Source of the DNA: JALZVT01 sp039029135 | GTDB lineage: Bacteria > Pseudomonadota > Gammaproteobacteria > Pseudomonadales > Azotimanducaceae | DNA length: 64,000 bases | Assembly: GCA_039029135.1 (NCBI GenBank) | Contig: JBCCGT010000027.1 | Coordinates: 4,672-68,671 of the forward strand | Direction of reading: 5' to 3' | Part shown: positions 52,428 through 61,757 of the stretch, piece after piece | How positions within the stretch are numbered: the first letter of the stretch is position 1 | How the letters are laid out: each line of letters starts with the position of its first letter | Made by a program: the position numbers and the translations under genes | Notes under the pieces: generated by a model | What the model saw: only the letters and a program-made list of their open reading frames with translations | What the model was told of the DNA's origin: nothing | Database searches by the model: none

Positions 52428-52993
52428 CAGGATCTCGGCAGCGTGACGCCGCGCTGCCCCTGGTACTTGCCGCCGCGGGACTTGTAGGTGACCTCACAGG
52501 CCTCGTCCGACTGGAAGAACAACATCTGCGCGACGCCTTCGCCGGCGTAGATCTTCGCAGGCAGGTTGGTCGTGTTGGAAAACTCCAGCGTCACATGCCC
52601 TTCCCACTCGGGCTCGAGCGGCGTGACGTTGACGATGATGCCGCAGCGCGCATAAGTGGATTTGCCAACGCAGACGACGAGCACGTCGGAGGGAATGCGG
52701 AAATACTCAACCGTGCTCGCGAGCGCAAAAGAGTTTGGCGGAATGATGCACTGGTCGTCTTCGATGTCGACGAAGCTGCGTTCGTCGAAATGCTTCGGAT
52801 CGACCGTCGCCGAGTGAATGTTGGTGAAGATCTTGAACTCGCGCGAGCAGCGCACGTCGTAGCCGTAGCTCGAGGTACCGTAAGAGATCAGCTTGCGGCC
52901 GTCGGACTCGCGCACCTGCCCGTCTACGAACGGCTCGATCATGCCGTCCTGCGTTGCACGCTCGCGGATCCAGCGGTCGGATTTAATGGTCAT
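52427..52993 (-). CDS. dcd: dCTP deaminase
   Basis: Converts dCTP to dUTP, the main source of dUMP for thymidylate in many gammaproteobacteria. 188 residues starting MTIKSDRWIRERA; conserved SSYGYDVRCSREF, FALASTVEYFRIP, GKSTYARCGIIVN and PLEPEWEGHVTLEFSN with the catalytic Glu. ATG 52993 matches the family start; a longer open frame upstream is not conserved. It lies downstream of apbC on the same strand. Confidence 0.96.
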   Translation of the reverse strand: MTIKSDRWIRERATQDGMIEPFVDGQVRESDGRKLISYGTSSYGYDVRCSREFKIFTNIHSATVDPKHFDERSFVDIEDDQCIIPPNSFALASTVEYFRIPSDVLVVCVGKSTYARCGIIVNVTPLEPEWEGHVTLEFSNTTNLPAKIYAGEGVAQMLFFQSDEACEVTYKSRGGKYQGQRGVTLPRS

Positions 52994-53060
52994 GCGCGTC
53001 GGTCCTGAAGTCCGTGAATCTTGATGAAGAAGATCGGTTGCTTTGGCGGCTTCGCCAAAG

Positions 53061-54098
53061 TTAGTCGTCGGCGAAGCGAATGGTCGGCGCGGCGCTCTTA
53101 TCGGCCTGCTGCCACAGGCGCGCGGCGAGATGGCGTGCCGCGTCCCGATAAAGCGCGCTGACGGCACTGTCCGGATCGGCCGCCACGCTGGGCGTACCGG
53201 AATCCGCCAGCTCGCGAATCGATATGTCCAGCGGCAGGGCGCCTAAGAGCACCTGATCGTACTCGGCCGCGATGCGTGCGGCCCCGCCCTCGCCAAAGAT
53301 GTGCGACTGATGGCCGCAGCTAGGGCACAGGTGCACGCTCATGTTCTCCAAAACCCCCAGCACCGGAATATCGACCTTGGCAAACATCTCGATGGCCTTC
53401 TTGGCGTCCAGCAGCGCAATGTCCTGGGGCGTGGTGACGATGACGGCCCCAGAGACCGGCACGCTCTGGGACAGGGTGAGCTGGATGTCGCCGGTACCCG
53501 GCGGCATATCGACGATCAGATAATCGAGATCAGACCACTCCGTCTGATTGATGAGCTGCTGCAGGGCGCCGGAAGCCATGGGGCCGCGCCACACCATTGG
53601 CGTCTTGTCGGTGACGAGGAAGCTCATCGACATCGCCTTCAGGCCCAGCGCCTTGATCGGCACGAAGCGATTGCCGTCCCGGACCTCGGGGCGGCGATCG
53701 CTGGGCACCCCCAGCATCATGCCCAGGCTGGGACCATAAATGTCGGCATCGAGCAGGCCGACCTTGGCGCCCTCCGCCGACAGCGCGAGCGCCATGTTGA
53801 CGGCGGTGGTCGACTTGCCGACCCCGCCCTTGCCGGAGGCGACGGCGATGACGTGCTGTACGCCGGGGACGGTCTTGCCCGCGCGGCCGCCGGGAGGCAC
53901 TTCGAATTTCAGATCTACTGCCACGCCCGGTTCCAACCGCTCGCTGAGCTGCGCGGCGAGCCCCTCGGCCAGCCCCGCGCTCGGATAGCCCAGCGTGACC
54001 GTCGCGCGGCCGGCCGCCGGTTCCACCCGCGCGCCCAGCTCGCCCCAGGAAACGTCCAGGTAGGGATCAACGAAGTCGGTCAGAGAGCCAGCGGTCAT
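53061..54098 (-). CDS. apbC: Iron-sulfur cluster carrier ATPase ApbC/Mrp
   Basis: P-loop NTPase that carries and delivers [4Fe-4S] clusters. 345 residues: an N-terminal MIP18-like domain (about 1-85), Walker A ASGKGGVGKST, LLDADIYGPS, and a CPSC pair late in the protein that binds the cluster at the dimer interface. ATG 54098 is chosen; the longer frame extends into the metG upstream region. Divergent from metG, the usual gammaproteobacterial arrangement. Confidence 0.95.
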   Translation of the reverse strand: MTAGSLTDFVDPYLDVSWGELGARVEPAAGRATVTLGYPSAGLAEGLAAQLSERLEPGVAVDLKFEVPPGGRAGKTVPGVQHVIAVASGKGGVGKSTTAVNMALALSAEGAKVGLLDADIYGPSLGMMLGVPSDRRPEVRDGNRFVPIKALGLKAMSMSFLVTDKTPMVWRGPMASGALQQLINQTEWSDLDYLIVDMPPGTGDIQLTLSQSVPVSGAVIVTTPQDIALLDAKKAIEMFAKVDIPVLGVLENMSVHLCPSCGHQSHIFGEGGAARIAAEYDQVLLGALPLDISIRELADSGTPSVAADPDSAVSALYRDAARHLAARLWQQADKSAAPTIRFADD

Positions 54099-54297
54099 GT
54101 CGGTATCCTGTACACGGGCAACAGCGGTAGTCAGGTCTGCGCGGCCGGGCATTATAGGGCGCAACGGCCACCAAATCCGCCCTCGCCGGCGCGGCGCCGG
54201 TCCCGCGGGTCCGGCAAGACGACCGCCCGCGCAGATGCATTGCCGGCAGGCGCCGGTTATAGTCCCGGCCCGATCGAGCCGCCCCGCAAACGACGCC

Positions 54298-56346
54298 ATG
54301 AGCACCGCAAAACGCCGCATTCTGGTTACCAGCGCGCTGCCCAATGCCAACGGTCCAATCCACATGGGCCACCTGCTGGAACACATTCAGACCGACATCT
54401 GGGTGCGCTTTCAGCGGCTGCGGGGGCATGCCTGCCACTACGTGTGCGCCGACGACACCCACGGCACCGCGACCATGCTGCGCGCCGAGGAGCGCGGCAT
54501 CGACGCCGAGACCCTGATCGAGGAAGTGCGCCAGGAGCACGCCCGCGACTTTGCGGACTTTGGCGTCGCCCACGACCTGTACTACTCGACCCATTCGGAC
54601 GAGAACCAGGAGCTTGCGGAGCTGATCTTTAACCGCTGCCAGAAGGCTGGGCTGATCTTTACCCGCGCGGTCGAGCAGCTATACGACCCCGAACGCGAGC
54701 TGTTCCTGGCCGATCGCTTCGTCGTAGGCAACTGCCCGAACTGCAAGGCCGCGGATCAGTACGGCGACAACTGCGAGGTGTGCGGCGCGACCTATGCCGC
54801 GATCGACCTCGGCGAGCCGCGCTCGAAGCTCTCAGGTGCTACGCCGGTATTGAAAGAGTCGGAGCACTACTTCTTCGACCTGCCGCAGAAGGCCGACTTC
54901 CTGCGCGCCTGGACGACTTCCGGCACGCTGCAGAGCGAGGTCGCCAACAAGCTGAAGGAGTGGCTCGACGCGGGACTCAAGCCCTGGGACATCTCGCGCG
55001 ATGCGCCCTACTTCGGTTTTCTGATTCCGGGTACCACCGACAAGTACTTCTACGTCTGGCTGGATGCGCCCATCGGCTACATGGCGGCATTCCGTGCCTA
55101 CACGAAGCAGCACAACGACATTGTCTTCGACGACTTCTGGCAGCCGACGCAAGCAGCCGAGACTGAGGTGCACCACTTCATCGGCAAGGACATCATTAAC
55201 TTTCATGGCCTGTTCTGGCCCGCGATGCTCGACACCGCCGGCTTCCGCACGCCGACCCGGCTGCATACCCACGGCTTCATCACCGTCGGCGGCAGCAAGA
55301 TGTCCAAGAGCCGCGGCCTGTTCGTAAACGCACGCACCTATCTCGATCACCTCGATCCCGAGTACCTGCGCTATTACTACGCGACCAAGCTGGCCGCCAA
55401 CACCGACGACCTCGAGATCAACATGGACGACTTCGTCGCCCGGGTGAACTCAGATTTGGTCGGCAAGGTGGTCAACATCGCCAGCCGCTGCGCCGGCTTC
55501 ATCAACAAGCAGTACGACGGCGTGCTGGCGCCCGAGCCGGTCACCGACGAGGACCGCGAGCTGTGGCAGCGCTTCGTCGACGCGAGCGAGCCGATCGCCG
55601 AGCACTTCGATGCCGGCAACTACAACCGCGCCGTCCGTGAGATCGCGGCGCTGGCCGATCTCGCCAACCAGTACATCGCCGAGCACGCCCCCTGGGCCGC
55701 GATCAAGGACGACGAGCGCAAGCACACCGTGCAGCCGGTGTGCAGCCTGGGCATCAATTTGTTTAGGGTGCTGATCATCTACCTCAAGCCGATCCTGCCG
55801 AACCTTGTGGAGCGCGCCGAGGCCTTCTTGAACCAGGGGCCGCTGCACTGGCACGACCAGCCCGGGTATCTGGGCGCGGTACAGATCGCGGCATTCAAGC
55901 CGCTGCTGACGCGGCTGGAAACCAAGGCCGTCGAGAAAATGCTAGACGCCGCCGAGGCGGAGTCGGGCAGCCAGACCGCCGACCCGACCGAGCCCGTCGA
56001 CGCCGCCGAGTCAGCAGACCCCACACTCAGCATCGATGACTTTCTGAAGGTGCAACTGCGCGTCGCGCGCATTACCGCGGCCGAGGCGGTCGAGGGCGCG
56101 GACAAGCTGCTGCAGCTCACGCTCGACGTCGGCGATCACCAGCGCAGCGTGTTTTCGGGCATCAAAGCCGCCTACGCGCCCGAGGATCTCGTCGGCCGAC
56201 TCACCGTCGTGGTCGCCAACCTCGCGCCGCGCAAGATGCGTTTTGGTGTCTCGGAAGGCATGGTGCTGGCCGCTGGCCCGGGGGGAGCCGATATTTTTCT
56301 CCTCGCACCCGACAGCGGCGCCGAACCCGGCATGGAAGTGCGCTAG
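54298..56346 (+). CDS. metG: Methionyl-tRNA synthetase
   Basis: 682-residue class I synthetase. The HIGH motif reads HMGH (NGPIHMGHLLEHIQ), the KMSKS loop is GGSKMSKSRG, and zinc knuckles are present (GNCPNCKAADQYGDNCEVCG). A C-terminal tRNA-binding/dimerisation OB domain (about 585-682, FLKVQLRVARI) follows a low-complexity linker. ATG 54298 fits the usual start RRILVTSALPNANG. Confidence 0.97.
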   Translation: MSTAKRRILVTSALPNANGPIHMGHLLEHIQTDIWVRFQRLRGHACHYVCADDTHGTATMLRAEERGIDAETLIEEVRQEHARDFADFGVAHDLYYSTHSDENQELAELIFNRCQKAGLIFTRAVEQLYDPERELFLADRFVVGNCPNCKAADQYGDNCEVCGATYAAIDLGEPRSKLSGATPVLKESEHYFFDLPQKADFLRAWTTSGTLQSEVANKLKEWLDAGLKPWDISRDAPYFGFLIPGTTDKYFYVWLDAPIGYMAAFRAYTKQHNDIVFDDFWQPTQAAETEVHHFIGKDIINFHGLFWPAMLDTAGFRTPTRLHTHGFITVGGSKMSKSRGLFVNARTYLDHLDPEYLRYYYATKLAANTDDLEINMDDFVARVNSDLVGKVVNIASRCAGFINKQYDGVLAPEPVTDEDRELWQRFVDASEPIAEHFDAGNYNRAVREIAALADLANQYIAEHAPWAAIKDDERKHTVQPVCSLGINLFRVLIIYLKPILPNLVERAEAFLNQGPLHWHDQPGYLGAVQIAAFKPLLTRLETKAVEKMLDAAEAESGSQTADPTEPVDAAESADPTLSIDDFLKVQLRVARITAAEAVEGADKLLQLTLDVGDHQRSVFSGIKAAYAPEDLVGRLTVVVANLAPRKMRFGVSEGMVLAAGPGGADIFLLAPDSGAEPGMEVR

Positions 56347-56422
56347 GCGATTTGGCGGGGTTCCAACCCAGGCTAGCCAGCCGCTGCCCGCCTGCCACCA
56401 GCACGCGGCAGGCGGGACCGCG

Positions 56423-57064
56423 ATGAACAAAGACAAACGCACTGAGATCTTCTCGCGCTGGCGCGCCGCGAATCCGCACCCGACAACCGAACTCGAATAC
56501 AGCAGCAACTTCGAGCTGTTGATCAGCGTGATCCTCTCCGCCCAGGCGACCGACGTGTCCGTCAACAAGGCGACGCGTGGTCTCTATGCGGTCGCGAACA
56601 CGCCAGCGGACATTCTCCGGCTCGGGCTGCGCGGCCTGAAGAAACACATCAAGACGATCGGCCTGTACAACGCCAAGGCCGCAAACATCTTGAAGACCTG
56701 CAAGGCGCTGATCGACGCGCACGACGGCGAGGTGCCCGACGAGCGCGCGGCGCTGGAGGCCCTGCCGGGTGTGGGCCGCAAGACGGCGAACGTCGTGCTG
56801 AACACCGCGTTCGGCCAGCCGACGATGGCCGTCGACACCCACATCTTTCGACTGAGCAACCGCATCGGGTTAGCGCCAGGCAAGAACGTTCGCCAGGTCG
56901 AGGACAAGCTACTGCGCCTGACGCCGAAGGAGTTCCTGGTGGACGCGCACCACTGGCTGATCCTGCACGGCCGCTATGTATGCACCGCGCGCAAGCCCAA
57001 ATGCGGCAGCTGTCTGATCGAGGATCTGTGCGAGTACAAGGACAAGACGGAGCCCGCCGGCTAA
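56423..57064 (+). CDS. nth: Endonuclease III
   Basis: Bifunctional DNA glycosylase/AP lyase removing oxidised pyrimidines. 213 residues: helix-hairpin-helix LPGVGRKTANVVL with the catalytic Lys, Asp in VDTHIFRLSNR, and the [4Fe-4S] motif CTARKPKCGSCLIEDLC (C-x6-C-x2-C-x5-C). It lies 76 bp after metG. In Pseudomonas and others the rnf/rsx operon separates metG and nth; here it is absent. Confidence 0.97.
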   Translation: MNKDKRTEIFSRWRAANPHPTTELEYSSNFELLISVILSAQATDVSVNKATRGLYAVANTPADILRLGLRGLKKHIKTIGLYNAKAANILKTCKALIDAHDGEVPDERAALEALPGVGRKTANVVLNTAFGQPTMAVDTHIFRLSNRIGLAPGKNVRQVEDKLLRLTPKEFLVDAHHWLILHGRYVCTARKPKCGSCLIEDLCEYKDKTEPAG

Positions 57065-57124
57065 GGGACAGACGCGACTCCGCACGATCGAGCACGGGCG
57101 GCCGGTAGGCCGCTCGCTACCGCG

Positions 57125-58318
57125 CTAAGCGCCCTTCAGTGTGGCGTGCAGCGCATCGCAGAAGTATTCGAGGTTACCGGCATTCAGCCCACACAGATTC
57201 ATGCGAGTGGAATCGAGCATGTAGATGCCGTAGTTCGCCCGCAGCGCCAGCACCTCGTCGAGAGCGATGCCCAGATTCGAAAACATGCCGTTCTGTTCGG
57301 CAATAAATTCGAAATCGTGGCCCAGCTCGCGCAGCCGATCGGCCAGCGCGCGACGGACACCGGACACGCGCGCCTGCATCTGAGCAAGCTCCGCCTGCCA
57401 GCTTTCCGTGAGCGCCGCGTCGTTCAGGATCGTGGCCACGACCGCGCCGCCGTGCGCCGGGGGCATCGAATAACTGCGGCGCGCCGCCGTCAGCACGTGG
57501 CTCTGGCCTGCAGAAGCCGTCTGGGGGTCCGCGCCGAGCACCATCAGCGCACCCGTGCGCTCGCGATACAGGCCGAAGTTCTTCGAACAGGATGCCGAGA
57601 TCAGCGCCTCCGGAACGCGCGCCACCATCTCGCGCACGCCCGCCACGTCTTCGTCGAGCCCGACGCCGAGTCCCTGGTAGGCGACATCGATGAAGGGGAT
57701 CAGGCCAACGCGCAGGATCAGATCGGTCAGCTCACCCCAATGCTGCGCGCTGAGGTCCGCGCCCGTCGGGTTGTGACAGCAGCCGTGCACAAGCACGACG
57801 TCGCCCCGCTGGGCCGCCTCCAGAGCCGAGCACATGCCCTCGAAGTCGACGGCGCCGCTCGCGGCATCGTAGTAGGGATAGGTCAAGAGTTCATGGCCCG
57901 CGCCGAGCATCAGCGGCTGATGATTCGGCCAGGTCGGCGTGGACAGCCAGACGCGCGCCTGCGGGTTGGCGACGCGGATCAGCTCGGCACCCATGCGCAG
58001 CGCGCCACAGCCGCCAGGGGTTTGCACCGACGCGACCCGCGCGCCGAGCTCGGCGCGCAGCGTCGATCCCAGCATCAGCGCCTCGACCCCGGCGTTGAAC
58101 GCGGCGACACCGACCATCGGCAGATATTTCTTGCTGTCGCCGAGCTCTGCGAGCTGCTGTTCCGCCTGCTGCACCGCGGCCATGATCGGCGTGTCGGCGG
58201 ACTCGTCCTGGTAGATTCCGACACCGAGGTTGATCTTGTTCGGGTTCGTATCGGCCACGAACACGTCGGTCAGCCCGAGGATGGGGTCAGGCGGCAGCGA
58301 TTCCAGATTGTCGAGCAT
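57125..58318 (-). CDS. Aromatic/aspartate aminotransferase (TyrB/AspC type)
   Basis: 397-residue class I PLP aminotransferase with the opening LPPDPILGLTDVFVAD and NKINLGVGIYQDE. The PLP lysine is in SCSKNFGLYRERTG, the substrate-binding Arg near the C-terminus is in LDSTRMNLCGLN, and HGCCHNPTGADL holds the PLP-binding Asn. It transaminates aspartate and aromatic amino acids; which is preferred cannot be judged. It is divergent from the MFS gene. Confidence 0.92.
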   Translation of the reverse strand: MLDNLESLPPDPILGLTDVFVADTNPNKINLGVGIYQDESADTPIMAAVQQAEQQLAELGDSKKYLPMVGVAAFNAGVEALMLGSTLRAELGARVASVQTPGGCGALRMGAELIRVANPQARVWLSTPTWPNHQPLMLGAGHELLTYPYYDAASGAVDFEGMCSALEAAQRGDVVLVHGCCHNPTGADLSAQHWGELTDLILRVGLIPFIDVAYQGLGVGLDEDVAGVREMVARVPEALISASCSKNFGLYRERTGALMVLGADPQTASAGQSHVLTAARRSYSMPPAHGGAVVATILNDAALTESWQAELAQMQARVSGVRRALADRLRELGHDFEFIAEQNGMFSNLGIALDEVLALRANYGIYMLDSTRMNLCGLNAGNLEYFCDALHATLKGA

Positions 58319-58439
58319 GGCGACTGGGAACTCTCAAGCGGTCAACGATGGCGCGGAGTATAGCCGCGGGACGCACGGCGTTTCCCGCTCGCTGCGAAAA
58401 GGGACACAATGGATCGTTTTGTCCCCACGGCGTCTGACC

Positions 58440-59699
58440 ATGACCGAAGCCGCACCCCAGAATTCGTCGACCGGCAAGGTCTTCGTCGCCGGCTGGGTCA
58501 TCGTCGCGTTCACCTTCATCGTCCAGTTCATGTGCGTCGGCACCTCGTACTATGTGTTCAGCACTCTGCTGGACCCCATCGCGCAGAGTCTGGAGACCAC
58601 CCGGTTTCAGGTATCGTTGGCCCTGTCGCTGCAGACCCTGCTGATGGCGTTCGCCTCACCCATCGTCGGCAGACTGGTCGCAGAGCGGCCGATCAAACTG
58701 GTGATGTCTGCCGGCGTTGTCTTGATCTCGATTGGCCTGCTGCTGCTGAGCCAGGCGCAGACCCTGTGGCAGCTCTACGTCGCATTCGGTCTGGTGGTCG
58801 GCACGGGCTTCGCGCTGTGCACCAACATCCCCTGCAACACGATTCTCGCGAACTGGTGGGTTGCACGCCGCGGCCGGGCAATGGGCTTCTCACAGCTCGG
58901 CATCACGTTCTCTGCAGTGCTGCTGGTGCCGCTGGCGAGCTGGCTGATTCTGCAGTACGGGTGGCCGGCGACAATCACCGTCTTTGGCCTAGGCATCCCC
59001 GCCCTGCTGCTGCCCCTGATCTGGCTGTGCGCAGTGAAGACGCCGGAGGAGCGCGGCTTTTATCCCGACGGCGCGGCCGAACCGCCGCCCGTCCCAGCGC
59101 AGACGGACAGCATGCCCTGGACCCTGCTGCGTGCGCTGCGCGATCGCCGCGTCGTGCTGCTGACGCTGATTTTCGGTCCTTGCTTCATGACGATATCCGG
59201 CGTTGTGATCGTCTTGCCCACGCACAGCACGGATCTCGGTTTCAGCATCATGGAAGGCGCCAACCTAGTCGTGATCACGACCGTGTTTGGGGCCCTCGCG
59301 AAGCCGCTGTTCGGCACGCTCGCCGATCGACTGCCGCTGCGCATCATGATCGCGGCCGCGATTGGTCTGTCGATGGCCGGCATCGCGACGCTGGCGATCG
59401 CAAACAGCTTTGTGTGGCTCGCCATCGGCGGCGCCCTATTCGGTCTGGGTTACGGCCCGGCAGCGCCCCTGTGGGCCATCTCGGTGGGCGCGCTGTTCGA
59501 CCGAGCCTCGTTCGCCCGCGTGATGGGGCTGCTGACCTCGTTCACCATGCCCTTCAATCTGGTCGGGCTGCCGTTCTCCACGGCCGTCTACGGCGCGACC
59601 GGCTCTTACGCGCCGGGCTTCTTCGCGTTCACGGCGGTTCTCGTCGTGCCGCTGATCGCGGTCAGCCTGCTGCGCGTACCCGCCGGTACCGACGGCTAG
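58440..59699 (+). CDS. MFS transporter
   Basis: 419 residues with twelve predicted helices. Typical motif A-like loops are GRLVAERPIK (after helix 2) and GTLADRLPLRIM (after helix 8). It resembles the monocarboxylate/oxalate-formate antiporter branch of MFS (short loops, WWVARRGRAMGFSQLGI), so a carboxylate exporter or importer is likely. ATG 58440 is chosen; an upstream frame lies in the aminotransferase gene. Followed by a strong hairpin. Confidence 0.88.
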   Translation: MTEAAPQNSSTGKVFVAGWVIVAFTFIVQFMCVGTSYYVFSTLLDPIAQSLETTRFQVSLALSLQTLLMAFASPIVGRLVAERPIKLVMSAGVVLISIGLLLLSQAQTLWQLYVAFGLVVGTGFALCTNIPCNTILANWWVARRGRAMGFSQLGITFSAVLLVPLASWLILQYGWPATITVFGLGIPALLLPLIWLCAVKTPEERGFYPDGAAEPPPVPAQTDSMPWTLLRALRDRRVVLLTLIFGPCFMTISGVVIVLPTHSTDLGFSIMEGANLVVITTVFGALAKPLFGTLADRLPLRIMIAAAIGLSMAGIATLAIANSFVWLAIGGALFGLGYGPAAPLWAISVGALFDRASFARVMGLLTSFTMPFNLVGLPFSTAVYGATGSYAPGFFAFTAVLVVPLIAVSLLRVPAGTDG

Positions 59700-59737
59700 C
59701 CGGCAATGCGAGAAGACATGGGATCGGGGAAAGGAAT

Positions 59738-59763
59738 GGGGTCAGAGTCGCAACTCTGACCCC
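59738..59763 (+). terminator. Perfect inverted repeat after the MFS gene
   Basis: GGGGTCAGAGT (59738-59748), loop CGCA, ACTCTGACCCC (59753-59763), then TTCTT. It can act as a terminator for the MFS gene. The same GGGGTCAGAGT arm is, as I recall, a dispersed element in environmental gammaproteobacteria, sometimes near REP-associated transposases, so it may be a mobile repeat. Only one copy is seen here. Confidence 0.65.
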
Positions 59764-59811
59764 TTCTTGCTGCGATGGTTTCGGCGGGCTGTTTGAACCG
59801 GGATCATCTGC

Positions 59812-59830
59812 TGTTATGTTATAACATTAC
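59812..59830 (+). promoter_or_regulatory. Candidate Zur box before the COG0523 gene
   Basis: The segment TGTTATGTTATAACATTAC contains the perfect 12-bp palindrome ATGTTATAACAT (59816-59827), close to the Zur operator consensus with GTTATA/TATAAC half-sites. It ends 20 bp before the start codon. Both downstream genes belong to families repeatedly found in Zur regulons, which supports the call. Confidence 0.6.
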
Positions 59831-59850
59831 TCAAAAAACCGGGTCTCGGT

Positions 59851-61068
59851 ATGAGCGCAGCGCTACCCGTCACCGTTCTTTCTGGATTCCTCGGCGCGGG
59901 CAAAACCACGCTAATGAATCACATTCTCAACAACCGCGAAGGCATACGCGTGGCGGTGATCGTCAACGATATGGGCGAAGTCAATATCGACGCAGACCTG
60001 CTTCGCGAAGAGGGCGCGCTACAGCAAGTCGATGAGAAGCTGGTCGAAATGACCAACGGCTGTATCTGCTGCACGCTGCGTGAAGATCTGCTGCTCGAGG
60101 TGGCGCGCCTCGCCGACGAGCAGCGTTTTGACTATCTGCTCATTGAATCAACCGGCGTCTCGGAGCCGTTGCCGGTCGCGGAGACTTTTACCTTCGAAGA
60201 CGAACAGGGTCGCTCGTTGTCGTCGGTGGCTCGACTGGACACCATGGTCACCGTTGTCGATGCGGTGAACTACCCGCGTCTGCTGCGTGAGGCTGACAGC
60301 CTTAAAGATCAGCACATGGAGATCAACGAGGAGGATGAGCGCAATGTCGCCGACCTCCTCATCGACCAGGTCGAATTCAGCAACGTCATCGTGGTCAGCA
60401 AGACCGATCTGCTCGAGCAATCCGAGATCGAGGCGTTGCTGGCAACGCTGAGACGCCTGAATCCAGGTGCCAAGGTGCTAATCGCAGAGCATGGTCGCGT
60501 GAACCCTCGAGCAATACTTGGCACCGAACGGTTCGATCTAACCGAGGCAGCCACCGCGCCCGGCTGGCTCGCGGAACTGCGCGGCGAGCACATGCCGGAG
60601 ACCGAGGAATACGGCATTGGCAGCTTCGTGTACCGCGCGCGTCGCCCCTTTCATCCGCAGCGCCTCTATGACTTCCTGGTCGCGGGTTGGCAACACGGCA
60701 ATCTGGTTCGCTCCAAGGGCTACTTCTGGCTCGCGACCCGCTTCGATCTGGCAGGTTCCTGGTCGCAAGCGGGCGGAATCATGAACCATGGCTTCGCGGG
60801 CTTGTTCTGGTCCGCGATGTCGAAGTCGCAATGGCCCGACGACGAGGAGCACTACGCCGCAATTGAAAGTAAGTGCGAGGGGCCGTTCGGTGATCGCCGA
60901 CAGGAGATCGTGTTTATTGGCCAATCTCTCGATGAGGCGAAGGCGACCAACGCGCTGGATGCGTGCCTTCTCGATGACGATGAACTGGCCGCCGGCAAGG
61001 CGGCTTGGCGGAGGTACGACGATCCTTTCCCGCAGTGGATTCGTGAGACCGACGAGGCCGAAGCCTGA
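59851..61068 (+). CDS. COG0523 zinc-metallochaperone GTPase
   Basis: G3E GTPase of the COG0523/CobW family, 405 residues. Walker A is GFLGAGKTT (about 12-20), the metal-binding CxCC motif is NGCICCTLRED (about 70-80), and the base-recognition loop is SKTD (in VIVVSKTDLLEQ). The C-terminal CobW_C domain follows from about 275. Members such as ZigA deliver zinc during starvation. The likely Zur box and the DUF1826 gene at the 3' end support a zinc role; cobalamin or nitrile hydratase genes are absent. Confidence 0.9.
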   Translation: MSAALPVTVLSGFLGAGKTTLMNHILNNREGIRVAVIVNDMGEVNIDADLLREEGALQQVDEKLVEMTNGCICCTLREDLLLEVARLADEQRFDYLLIESTGVSEPLPVAETFTFEDEQGRSLSSVARLDTMVTVVDAVNYPRLLREADSLKDQHMEINEEDERNVADLLIDQVEFSNVIVVSKTDLLEQSEIEALLATLRRLNPGAKVLIAEHGRVNPRAILGTERFDLTEAATAPGWLAELRGEHMPETEEYGIGSFVYRARRPFHPQRLYDFLVAGWQHGNLVRSKGYFWLATRFDLAGSWSQAGGIMNHGFAGLFWSAMSKSQWPDDEEHYAAIESKCEGPFGDRRQEIVFIGQSLDEAKATNALDACLLDDDELAAGKAAWRRYDDPFPQWIRETDEAEA

Positions 61069-61682
61069 TGCGCCAGATTTCGAGCAACGAACTGGGTGAC
61101 TTTGCGGCAATCCACGAAGCGGACGTGGAACTGGTCAACATCGCGCGCGATAACTCGCAGCCCTGCGAGAGCCTGTCTCGTCGCTTAGTCGAAAATCGGC
61201 AGATACCGCCGGGTCTGCGTTGGCAGCAATCGGCCGAAGATCACGCTGCTGCGGCCGACGCGCTGCCACCCGGCCTCGACGCTCAAACGCGTTCGGTTCT
61301 CGTGAACGAGATTTGCGCAGCGAACGCTGTCGTGAGCGAACTTATGGGCTGCAAGCGGGTCAGCGTACGTCTCGAAACGCTCAGCGCACCGATGTGTCCG
61401 CGCTTCCATGTCGATCATGTGCATTGCCGTATGCTGATCACACTCACGGGTACGGGTACAGAGTGGATTCAAAACGAGGACGTCGACTGGAATGCCTTCT
61501 CAGACCTGAGCAGCGATTCACCGCCGCTCCAATCGGGAGCCGAGATCATGCAGTTCGAAACCAACAGCTGGTCGCTGCTAAAGGGCGGCGCATGGGGCGA
61601 GAAGTTCGATGGCGTTGTGCATCGTTCGCCGCATCGAGGGGGTGATCGACTGCTTCTGGCGATCGACCCCGTTCTCAAATAA
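61068..61682 (+). CDS. DUF1826 protein
   Basis: 204-residue protein of the DUF1826 family, which is commonly paired with COG0523 GTPases in Zur-controlled operons. Recognisable segments are FHVDHVHCRMLITLTGTGTEW (possible His metal ligands) and DGVVHRSPHRGGDRLLLAIDPV. It is a 2-oxoglutarate-oxygenase-like or cupin-like fold by motif impression only. Its ATG shares one base with the COG0523 stop (TGATG), so the two are coupled. Biochemical role unknown. Confidence 0.85.
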   Translation: MRQISSNELGDFAAIHEADVELVNIARDNSQPCESLSRRLVENRQIPPGLRWQQSAEDHAAAADALPPGLDAQTRSVLVNEICAANAVVSELMGCKRVSVRLETLSAPMCPRFHVDHVHCRMLITLTGTGTEWIQNEDVDWNAFSDLSSDSPPLQSGAEIMQFETNSWSLLKGGAWGEKFDGVVHRSPHRGGDRLLLAIDPVLK

Positions 61683-61757
61683 ACACCAACTTCCGAGTCA
61701 CGCTCGGTCGTAATCGCCGACGCCGCACAGCGCCCAGGCGTCGGGTCCGGAAGACGT

